From NCBI GenBank assembly GCA_024653845.1, contig JANLHA010000158.1, positions 1 to 5,433 of the forward strand: 5,433 nucleotides of DNA, read 5' to 3'. Below are positions 1 through 5,074 of the stretch, one piece after another. The notes under the pieces are model-generated. The model did no database searches and was not told the DNA's origin. It saw nothing but the letters and a program-made list of their open reading frames with translations. The position numbers and the translations under genes are program-made. Position 1 is the stretch's first letter, and each line of letters opens with the position of its first letter. The DNA comes from Candidatus Omnitrophota bacterium. GTDB lineage: Bacteria > Omnitrophota > Gorgyraeia > Zapsychrales > JANLHA01.

Positions 1-420
1 CCTAGGTTTCCTATTTATTTGGCCTTGCTCCCTAAAGAAGCCCAGGAAGTGATTGGGCAAGTGCATCCTGAAACCGTTCCGGCTTTGCATTTTTTGGAAG
101 AAGAAGGATTTATTCATAAAGGAGAAATTGATATTTTTGAAGCCGGCCCTGTGATGAAAGCCAAGTTAAAAAATATTCGGACCATCCGAGAAAGTCGTCG
201 TATTGTGGTGGAAGAAATTGTTGAACATCTCAATTCCGAAGGACAGTATCTTGTCGCAACGGTTGGGGCTTTCCAAGATTTTCGCTGCACGATAGGTCCT
301 TTGATTGAAAGCCACGTCGGAGTAAAAATCCCAAGAGAAATGGCTAAGATTTTGAAGCTGCAGATCGGTAGTCAAATTCACGTCAGCCCGGTCAAAGGCA
401 AGAAAAAAGGAACGTCGTGA
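1..420 (+). CDS. astA: Arginine N-succinyltransferase AstA, C-terminal part (5' end outside window)
   Basis: First step of the AST pathway: it transfers succinyl from succinyl-CoA to the alpha-amino group of L-arginine in the cytosol. The frame is open from base 1, so the gene begins upstream; the TTG at 19 is not a start. The 139 residues visible align with E. coli AstA from about residue 208 to the end: PIY, then EAQEVIGQVHPET, a conserved LEEEGF, and IDIFEAGP. The His of IGQVHP (bases 64-66) corresponds to the proton donor His229 of E. coli AstA, as I remember that annotation. The C-terminal 70 residues diverge more but keep the expected length. About 207 N-terminal residues are missing. 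The gene ends in tandem TGA codons (418-423), and the first shares its A with the astD ATG, which implies coupled translation. Pathway and family are known biology; the identification rests on motifs recognised by eye. Confidence 0.95.
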   Translation, partial: PRFPIYLALLPKEAQEVIGQVHPETVPALHFLEEEGFIHKGEIDIFEAGPVMKAKLKNIRTIRESRRIVVEEIVEHLNSEGQYLVATVGAFQDFRCTIGPLIESHVGVKIPREMAKILKLQIGSQIHVSPVKGKKKGTS

Positions 421-1892
421 TGAAACAAAAGACATGTTTGATCAACGGAAAGTGGTCATTGGCCATTGGTGAGACGCTGACGTCGATCAATCCATCAACG
501 GGGAAAGTTGTTTGGAAGGGCCCCAGCGCAAGTAAGGAGGAAATTAAGCGAGCCGTGGCTTCGGCTCATCAGGCTTTTGAAGACTGGTCTAAATTTTCAG
601 TTGATGAACGCATGGAATGGTTGCGTGCTTTTGCAAAAATTTTGGAGAAGCAAAAAAAAGAATTTGCCACATTGATCAGCGAAGAGATGGGGAAACCCTA
701 TTGGGAGTCTTTGACGGAAGTGGCAGCAATGATTAATAAAATTGAGATTTCTTATCAGGCTTACCAGGACCGATGTCGAGAGGTTTCGGCGGATATGGAT
801 GTTGGTCGACGGTATACACGATTCAGGCCGCATGGAGTCGTTGCGGTTTTAGGGCCGTTCAATTTCCCGGGGCACCTTCCTCATGGGCATATTGTCCCGG
901 CGATTTTAGCCGGTAATACCGTCGTCTTTAAACCTAGCGAATATACGCCGCGTGTGGGTGAGGCCATGGCTCGGATTTGGCAAGAGGCTGCTTTGCCTGC
1001 AGGAGTCATAAACTTGGTGCAAGGAGGGCCTCCAACGGGCGAAGCGCTTCTTCAGCACCCTGGAATCCAGGGAATTTATTTTACGGGAAGTGTGTCGACA
1101 GGTCATGCGATCCATCGAATGATGGCGGAACATCCTGAAAAAATATTAGCGATGGAAATGGGCGGTAACAATCCTTTGATTGTTGATGATGTCGAAGATG
1201 TCAAAGCGGCGGCTTATTTGACAATCCAATCGGCATTTATCACGAGTGGTCAACGGTGTTCTTGCGCTCGACGGCTTATCGTTCCCAAAGGCGAAAAAGG
1301 GTCGCGTTTTCTTACGGAATTGATTTCATTGACTCAGAAAATCCAAGTCGGTCCATACACGCAGCGGCCTGAACCTTTTATGGGACCTGTGATTTCTTCG
1401 GTTATGGCTCAGAAAATTTTATTAACTGCGTTGAATTTACATAAAAAGGGAGGGATTTTTCTATCTCCTTTGGAAAGATTTAAAAAAGATTCGGCTTTTT
1501 TACGGCCCGGGATCATGGATGTCAGTGACGTGAATGATCGTCCCGACGAGGAAATTTTCGGGCCATTTTTACAAGTCATCCGAGTGAGGAATTTTGAAGC
1601 GGCCATTCAAGAAGCTAACCGAACAGCCTTTGGGCTTTCCGCAGGGCTTTTGAGTGATGACCCGCAGCGGTATCAAAAATTTTATCAAAAAGTACATGCC
1701 GGTGTGGTGACCTGGAACCGTCCTTTGACCGGCGCGAGTTCTGCGGCGCCGTTTGGGGGTGTGGGAAAAAGTGGAAACGCTCGTCCGAGCGCGTATTTTG
1801 CTGCGGATTATTGTTCGTATCCTGTAGCATCAATGGAGCAGGAGAAAGCCATTTTGCCTCAACAGCCAACTCCTGGGATTGCTTTAAAATAA
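420..1892 (+). CDS. astD: N-succinylglutamate 5-semialdehyde dehydrogenase AstD
   Basis: NAD-dependent aldehyde dehydrogenase that oxidises N2-succinylglutamate 5-semialdehyde to N2-succinylglutamate, the fourth AST step. The protein has 490 residues from the ATG at 420; E. coli AstD has 492. Aldehyde dehydrogenase signatures, in order: GPFNFPGHLP with the oxyanion Asn148, the cofactor-binding FKPSE (170-174), FTGS near 221-224, general base Glu246 in EMGGNNP, nucleophile Cys280 in SGQRC, and EEIFGPF (377-383). AstD-type context is clear: EVAAMINKIEIS, HGHIVPA, TIQSAF, NRPLTGASSAAPFGG and RPSAYFAADYC all match the AstD subfamily rather than generic dehydrogenases. A GTG at 417 lies directly upstream in frame. 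ATG 420 is preferred because it overlaps the astA stop and has AAGGA (407-411) eight bases upstream. No catalytic residue is missing. Confidence 0.97.
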   Translation: MKQKTCLINGKWSLAIGETLTSINPSTGKVVWKGPSASKEEIKRAVASAHQAFEDWSKFSVDERMEWLRAFAKILEKQKKEFATLISEEMGKPYWESLTEVAAMINKIEISYQAYQDRCREVSADMDVGRRYTRFRPHGVVAVLGPFNFPGHLPHGHIVPAILAGNTVVFKPSEYTPRVGEAMARIWQEAALPAGVINLVQGGPPTGEALLQHPGIQGIYFTGSVSTGHAIHRMMAEHPEKILAMEMGGNNPLIVDDVEDVKAAAYLTIQSAFITSGQRCSCARRLIVPKGEKGSRFLTELISLTQKIQVGPYTQRPEPFMGPVISSVMAQKILLTALNLHKKGGIFLSPLERFKKDSAFLRPGIMDVSDVNDRPDEEIFGPFLQVIRVRNFEAAIQEANRTAFGLSAGLLSDDPQRYQKFYQKVHAGVVTWNRPLTGASSAAPFGGVGKSGNARPSAYFAADYCSYPVASMEQEKAILPQQPTPGIALK

Positions 1893-1897
1893 GGAGG
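1890..1897 (+). promoter_or_regulatory. Ribosome binding site of the DUF1338 gene, fused to the astD stop codon
   Basis: TAAGGAGG is an eight-base perfect complement of the 16S rRNA 3' end. Its first three bases are the TAA stop of astD. Four bases separate it from the ATG at 1902. A ribosome finishing astD would uncover or directly re-use this site, which fixes the DUF1338 start and suggests coupled translation. Confidence 0.85.
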
Positions 1898-1901
1898 GAA
1901 T

Positions 1902-2711
1902 ATGTATACCCTTGATCAATTATTAAAGAAATTGTGGATCGATTATTCGTCGATCAATCAACAGGCGCATGAGATCCATCAATTATTAACCGAGCGAGGG
2001 GAAAAGGTCATCAATGATCACATTGCGTTTCGAACATTCAATATTCCTGAAATTGGAATTGACGCACTCGCTCAAGTTTTTAAGAAATTGGGTTATCAAT
2101 CTAAAGGAGAATATCATTTTAAAGAGAAAAAGCTTTTTGCCCGTCACTTTGAGCATTGGGATTCTTTGCAGCCAAAAATTTTTATCAGCGAATTGAAGCT
2201 TGAAGAATGTTCTGAGGATTTAGAAAAAACGGTTTATGATTTGTTTGCACAAGTTCCCAAAGCCCTGATCAAAAAAGAAGAATTTTGTCTCTCGGGAAGA
2301 CCATGGAAACCAATTTCTTTAAGCGCTTATGAAAAATTGCAGCAAGAAAGCGAGTATGCGGCCTGGATGGCAGTTTTTGGTTTTCGGGCTAATCATTTTA
2401 CGGTTTTGTTCAATGCTTTGAAGAGTTTTCAGAGCCTGCAAGAATTCAATGCGTTCTTAAAAGAAAAAGGATTCAAATTGAACGTTTCTGGTGGAGAAAT
2501 CAAGGGATCTGCTAATGAATATTTGGAACAATCATCGACTATTGCTCATCCTGTTGAGATGGTTTTTTCTGATGGGGAAAAAGTGGTCCCCGCATGTTAT
2601 TACGAGTTTGCTCGACGATACCCCTTACCCAGTGGAGGCTTGTTCCAAGGATTTGTGGCCCAGTCCGCAGAGAAAATTTTTGAAAGTACAGACAATCGAC
2701 CGAGGGGGTGA
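1902..2711 (+). CDS. DUF1338 / HglS-family VOC-fold metalloenzyme (short form)
   Basis: The 269-residue protein belongs to the DUF1338 family. The characterised member, HglS of Pseudomonas putida, is an Fe(II) 2-oxoadipate dioxygenase/decarboxylase that makes D-2-hydroxyglutarate in lysine catabolism. That protein and E. coli YdcJ are about 450 residues, so this is the compact form. Visible motifs: DHIAFRTF with His40 and Arg44, RANHFTV with His165, and CYYEFARRYP with Glu235. His40, His165 and Glu235 match the family's His/His/Glu metal triad. Arg44 matches the Arg four residues after the first His, proposed to hold the substrate carboxylate. All are intact, so an active enzyme is expected. 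It sits nine bases after astD and just before astB, in the middle of the AST operon, so a role in arginine or related amino-acid catabolism is inferred. The substrate is unknown; 2-oxoadipate or another 2-oxo acid is only a guess. No signal peptide, so probably cytosolic. Confidence 0.92.
   Translation: MYTLDQLLKKLWIDYSSINQQAHEIHQLLTERGEKVINDHIAFRTFNIPEIGIDALAQVFKKLGYQSKGEYHFKEKKLFARHFEHWDSLQPKIFISELKLEECSEDLEKTVYDLFAQVPKALIKKEEFCLSGRPWKPISLSAYEKLQQESEYAAWMAVFGFRANHFTVLFNALKSFQSLQEFNAFLKEKGFKLNVSGGEIKGSANEYLEQSSTIAHPVEMVFSDGEKVVPACYYEFARRYPLPSGGLFQGFVAQSAEKIFESTDNRPRG
2703..2711 (+). promoter_or_regulatory. Ribosome binding site of astB, containing the DUF1338 stop codon
   Basis: AGGGGGTGA matches the extended Shine-Dalgarno AGGAGGTGA at eight of nine bases. 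Its last three bases are the TGA stop of the DUF1338 gene. The GGGGG core (2704-2708) lies nine bases before the ATT at 2718, a normal spacing. It is 16 bases from the out-of-frame ATG at 2725 and about 90 bases from the in-frame ATG at 2799. It therefore supports initiation at or very near 2718. Confidence 0.75.
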
Positions 2712-2717
2712 GGTCTT

Positions 2718-4064
2718 ATTTTTCATGAATATAATTTTGATGGACTGATTGGCCCGAGCCATAATTTTGCTGGGCTCGCCACTGGCAATTTTGCCGCCAT
2801 GGAAAACCGCTATGCGATGTCTTCTCCCAGGCGGGCGGCGCTTCAAGGATTGGTTAAAATGAAATTGCTGCATAACCTTGGAGTCAAGCAAGGCTTTATT
2901 CCTCCCCAAGCGCGTCCGGATTTTGTTCATTTGCGGCAGTTGGGTTATGCAGGCACAGACGCCCAAATTTTGGAAAAGGTCGCTCATGAAAATTTCGGGT
3001 TGTTGTTAGAAGTCTCCAGCGCTTCTTCGATGTGGGCTGCTAATGCAGCTACCGTTTCTCCGTCGGTGGATACCCGAGATAAAAAGATTCATATTACCCC
3101 TGCCAATTTGAGGAGTCATCCTCATCGTTCCATTGAGGTTAAGACCACGGCAGATTTTTTAAAAATGATTTTTCGTGATCAGAAGACTTTTATTCATCAT
3201 CCCTATCTGCTCAACGATGATGGTTTATTAGATGAGGGGGCTGCCAATCATATGCGATTATGCGCCGCTCAGGGAGAAGAAGGATTGGAAATTTTTGTGT
3301 ATGGAAAATCACAAGTAAAGCAGAAGAACAGCCTGCCACAAAAATATTCTGCGCGCCAAACGCTCGAAGCCTCGAGCATGATTGCCCATAAGCATCAGCT
3401 GGCATCAGAGAATACGGTTTTCATTCAGCAAAATCCGATGGTGATTGATCAGGGGGTTTTTCATAACGATGTGATTTCGTCGACTCATGAAAATATTCTT
3501 CTCATCCATGAAGAAGCCTTCGTTGATCAAGAAGATAAGCTTAACGAGATCCAGGAAAGGTTTAACCACATCTCGAAACGACCTCTTGATCTGATAGAAA
3601 TCAAAAGTAAAGATCTTTCAGTCAAAGAGGCGGTGGGTTCTTATTTTTTCAATAGTCAAATTGTCAGCTTGCCTGACAGTAGTATGGCTTTGATTGCGCC
3701 CCAGGAGTGTCAGGATTATTTGGCTATTCACAGAGTCATTGAGAAGATCGTTAATGATCGGAACCCCATTAAAAAAGTTCATTTCGTCAATCTCTCGGAA
3801 AGTATGCGCAATGGAGGTGGCCCGGCATGTTTGCGCTTGAGAGTAGTTGCTGATGAAAGTCAGGGGGCTGGCATTCATTCAGGATTTATTTTCAATGATG
3901 AAAAGATAAAAATACTTGAATCCTGGATCAATCGTTCGTATCGCGATCAATTGCATTTGGAAGATTTGGCGGACTATGAATTCGTGAAAGAATCTCAAAA
4001 AGCCCTAAGTGAGTTAACCACGTTATTGGGTACAGGTGCTATTTATAATTTCCAAAAAGAATAA
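2718..4064 (+). CDS. astB: N-succinylarginine dihydrolase AstB, probable ATT start
   Basis: Second AST step: hydrolyses N2-succinylarginine to N2-succinylornithine, CO2 and two ammonia, in the cytosol. It belongs to the amidinotransferase (pentein-fold) superfamily. Read from ATT 2718 the protein has 448 residues; E. coli AstB has 447. Family motifs: NFDGLIGPSHNFAGLATGN (residues 6-24), SSASSMWAANAATVSPS with Asn109, DEGAANH with Glu173, SARQT with Arg213, DQGVFHND with His249, and NGGGPACLRLR with Cys371. Glu, His and Cys correspond to the catalytic residues Glu174, His248 and nucleophile Cys365 of E. coli as I remember them. The first in-frame ATG (2799) would delete the whole N-terminal block, including the substrate-binding loop, so it is rejected. 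In frame between the upstream stop and NFDG only ATT 2718 is a plausible, if rare, start. A sequence error turning ATG into ATT is the alternative. Last operon gene; its stop lies in a terminator stem. Confidence 0.93.
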   Translation: MFHEYNFDGLIGPSHNFAGLATGNFAAMENRYAMSSPRRAALQGLVKMKLLHNLGVKQGFIPPQARPDFVHLRQLGYAGTDAQILEKVAHENFGLLLEVSSASSMWAANAATVSPSVDTRDKKIHITPANLRSHPHRSIEVKTTADFLKMIFRDQKTFIHHPYLLNDDGLLDEGAANHMRLCAAQGEEGLEIFVYGKSQVKQKNSLPQKYSARQTLEASSMIAHKHQLASENTVFIQQNPMVIDQGVFHNDVISSTHENILLIHEEAFVDQEDKLNEIQERFNHISKRPLDLIEIKSKDLSVKEAVGSYFFNSQIVSLPDSSMALIAPQECQDYLAIHRVIEKIVNDRNPIKKVHFVNLSESMRNGGGPACLRLRVVADESQGAGIHSGFIFNDEKIKILESWINRSYRDQLHLEDLADYEFVKESQKALSELTTLLGTGAIYNFQKE

Positions 4065-4093
4065 AGGCTTGTTGAAATTCAACAAGCCTTTAT
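4061..4093. terminator. Bidirectional intrinsic terminator between astB and the convergent small gene
   Basis: A perfect 14-bp inverted repeat (4061-4074 with 4080-4093) encloses the five-base loop AAATT. The astB stop TAA (4062-4064) is inside the left arm. Read on the - strand the stem is followed by TCTTTTTGG, a good U-tract, so it should end the convergent gene whose stop lies 12 bases away. On the + strand the only T-rich part is the CCTTTAT that closes the stem, so termination of the ast operon may be weaker. Confidence 0.88.
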
Positions 4094-4105
4094 AGAATGG
4101 ATTGA

Positions 4106-4435
4106 TTATTTGTGGGAGTGCTTAGATTGATCTTTTACGTGTTTTTTGGCCTTTTCTGATTTAGGATGTGATTTGTTGTTGAGTTTTTGAGATTTTTCTC
4201 CACTGAATTCATGAGGATCCTTTTCAGCAATGTTGTCTGTGTTGACGGCCTTATGGTTTGTTTTTAAGACCGTATCGGATTTGACTCCAAGTGGATTTGT
4301 TCCTTCCTGGCTGACTCCCCAGCTGAATCCTTTAGGATTTGTTTTTGATTTTCTTTCTACAGCTCCTGCGAAGACTTGCGATGTGTTGATGAGAAATATC
4401 GTTAGAACTAAGAATAAAAGTTGACGTTTTTTCAT
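4106..4435 (-). CDS. Small exported Lys/His-rich protein, function unknown
   Basis: The 109-residue product is not recognised as any family. It opens with a clear Sec signal peptide: KKR, a hydrophobic core LLFLVLTIFLI, and VFA at 21-23, with likely cleavage before Gly24. The mature part is about 86 residues, without Cys or hydrophobic segments, and is probably disordered. It carries a duplicated TNPxG motif (TNPKG at 32-36, TNPLG at 46-50). Its tail is strongly basic: residues 77-109 hold ten Lys and four His. It should end up in the periplasm or outside the cell; binding to acidic polymers or metal is only a thought from composition. Support for a real gene is good: an AAAGGAG site (4443-4449) seven bases before the ATG, a near-consensus promoter upstream, and a terminator right after the stop. 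Longer antisense frames in this region lack such signals. Confidence 0.85.
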   Translation of the reverse strand: MKKRQLLFLVLTIFLINTSQVFAGAVERKSKTNPKGFSWGVSQEGTNPLGVKSDTVLKTNHKAVNTDNIAEKDPHEFSGEKSQKLNNKSHPKSEKAKKHVKDQSKHSHK

Positions 4436-4464
4436 CGGAATGCTCCTTTCTTAAGTCTATAAGG

Positions 4465-4493
4465 AGTATATACGAGGAAGATATTATTGCCAA
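4465..4493 (-). promoter_or_regulatory. Sigma70-like promoter for the small exported protein gene
   Basis: On the - strand, TTGGCA (4488-4493) and TATACT (4465-4470) are separated by exactly 17 bases. Each box matches five of six consensus bases. Transcription would start near 4458, giving a leader of about 22 bases that contains the AAAGGAG ribosome binding site. This predicts strong, simple expression. Confidence 0.75.
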
Positions 4494-4516
4494 GGCAAGA
4501 AAATCAGTGAACGTGA

Positions 4517-4545
4517 TTGACAATAAAAATTTTCTTAGGTAAGAT
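4517..4545 (+). promoter_or_regulatory. Sigma70-like promoter for the SnoaL-like gene
   Basis: TTGACA (4517-4522) is a perfect -35 box, followed by a 17-base spacer and TAAGAT (4540-4545), which matches four of six -10 consensus bases. Transcription would start near 4552, leaving a leader of about 50 bases. Its -35 box lies 23 bases from that of the divergent promoter, so one regulator bound between them could affect both. Confidence 0.7.
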
Positions 4546-4557
4546 GCCTCTATCTTA
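4540..4557. repeat. Short inverted repeat over the -10 box and start site (possible operator)
   Basis: TAAGAT (4540-4545) and ATCTTA (4552-4557) form a perfect six-base inverted repeat around GCCTCT. The left arm is the -10 hexamer itself and the right arm covers the predicted transcription start. This position would suit a repressor, but the arms are short and AT-rich, so chance is quite possible. Confidence 0.3.
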
Positions 4558-4601
4558 TTGAAATAAGTCAATTTTCATTAATTTTTGGAAGAAAGGATTT
4601 C

Positions 4602-5033
4602 ATGAAATTAACATCTTGGATCCCGGCTCACTGGAATGATCGTCAGCGTGAAGTCTGGCAGAATTTGGACAATCATTGGCAGTGTTTGATCGGTAAAAAA
4701 GTGGAAGAATTTTTAAAATATATCCATCCGGATTTTATTGGTTATGGTCATGAGAGTCCGTTACCTGTGGATCGACCGTGGCTAGAAAAATGGGTGGGCT
4801 TTTGGACCAAATCTACAGAGATTGTCATTTGTGAGTTGAGGCCCATTGATTTGAGATTTCATGGGGATGACATCGCCATTCTACAGTACTTTATTTTTAC
4901 AATTGAAACAAATCCGGTGGATCGTGGAAAACGCGTGATCCGTCGATACACCATGACATGGAAGAAGTCTTCGGACCGTTGGGTCGTGATTGCCAGCCAC
5001 AATAATTTGATGAATGATGCTTTGCATGGATAG
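4602..5033 (+). CDS. SnoaL/DUF4440-like NTF2-fold protein
   Basis: The 143-residue protein has the layout of the NTF2-like superfamily (SnoaL/DUF4440 type). An amphipathic N-terminal helix (about 13-40, REVWQNLDNHWQCLIGKKVEEF) leads into HPDFIGYG (42-49), the usual helix-to-strand turn. Later strands follow: EIVICELRP (73-81), AILQYFIFTIET (92-103), and the typical closing pair RRYTMTWKKSSDRWVVIASHN (114-134). Such folds form small cone-shaped pockets and dimerise, serving as isomerases, dehydratases or ligand carriers. No specific catalytic set can be assigned, so the function is open. It has nine Trp, high for this size. There is no signal peptide, so it is likely cytosolic. GAAAGGA (4591-4597) lies four bases before the ATG and a good promoter precedes it. 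The next gene starts 41 bases after its TAG and may be co-transcribed. Confidence 0.82.
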   Translation: MKLTSWIPAHWNDRQREVWQNLDNHWQCLIGKKVEEFLKYIHPDFIGYGHESPLPVDRPWLEKWVGFWTKSTEIVICELRPIDLRFHGDDIAILQYFIFTIETNPVDRGKRVIRRYTMTWKKSSDRWVVIASHNNLMNDALHG

Positions 5034-5074
5034 ACTTCAACGGGTTTAACCTTACAACGAAAGGATTCAAAGAA

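Noticed and set aside
2703..2711. Genome with TGA recoded as an amino acid, making a true DUF1338-AstB fusion
   Set aside because: astA ends at tandem TGA exactly at the expected family length, and tryptophans are encoded by TGG throughout, so TGA is behaving as a stop.
2725..2748. ATG at 2725 as the astB start
   Set aside because: It is out of frame with AstB and reads only seven codons before TGA. It would work only with a frameshift, and the ribosome binding site is 16 bases away.
2799..2801. First in-frame ATG as the astB start
   Set aside because: It removes 27 residues containing the conserved NFDGLIGPSHNFAGL block, and no ribosome binding site precedes it.
2625..2987. 120-codon open frame on the - strand
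   Set aside because: It lies antisense across the DUF1338-astB junction, where both + strand proteins are clear family members; no family motifs in its translation.
4230..4424. 64-codon + strand frame with hydrophobic start
   Set aside because: It is the antisense image of the signal-peptide gene and has no promoter or ribosome binding site of its own.
4332..4571. 79-codon - strand frame overlapping the small exported protein gene
   Set aside because: It would begin upstream of the good promoter at 4465-4493 and has no ribosome binding site. The 4106-4435 frame has signal peptide, promoter and terminator.
4572..4607. Leader hairpin hiding the start codon of the SnoaL-like gene (TTTCAT 4572-4577 with ATGAAA 4602-4607)
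   Set aside because: Only six AT-rich pairs across a 24-base loop; too weak to claim a thermosensor or riboswitch.
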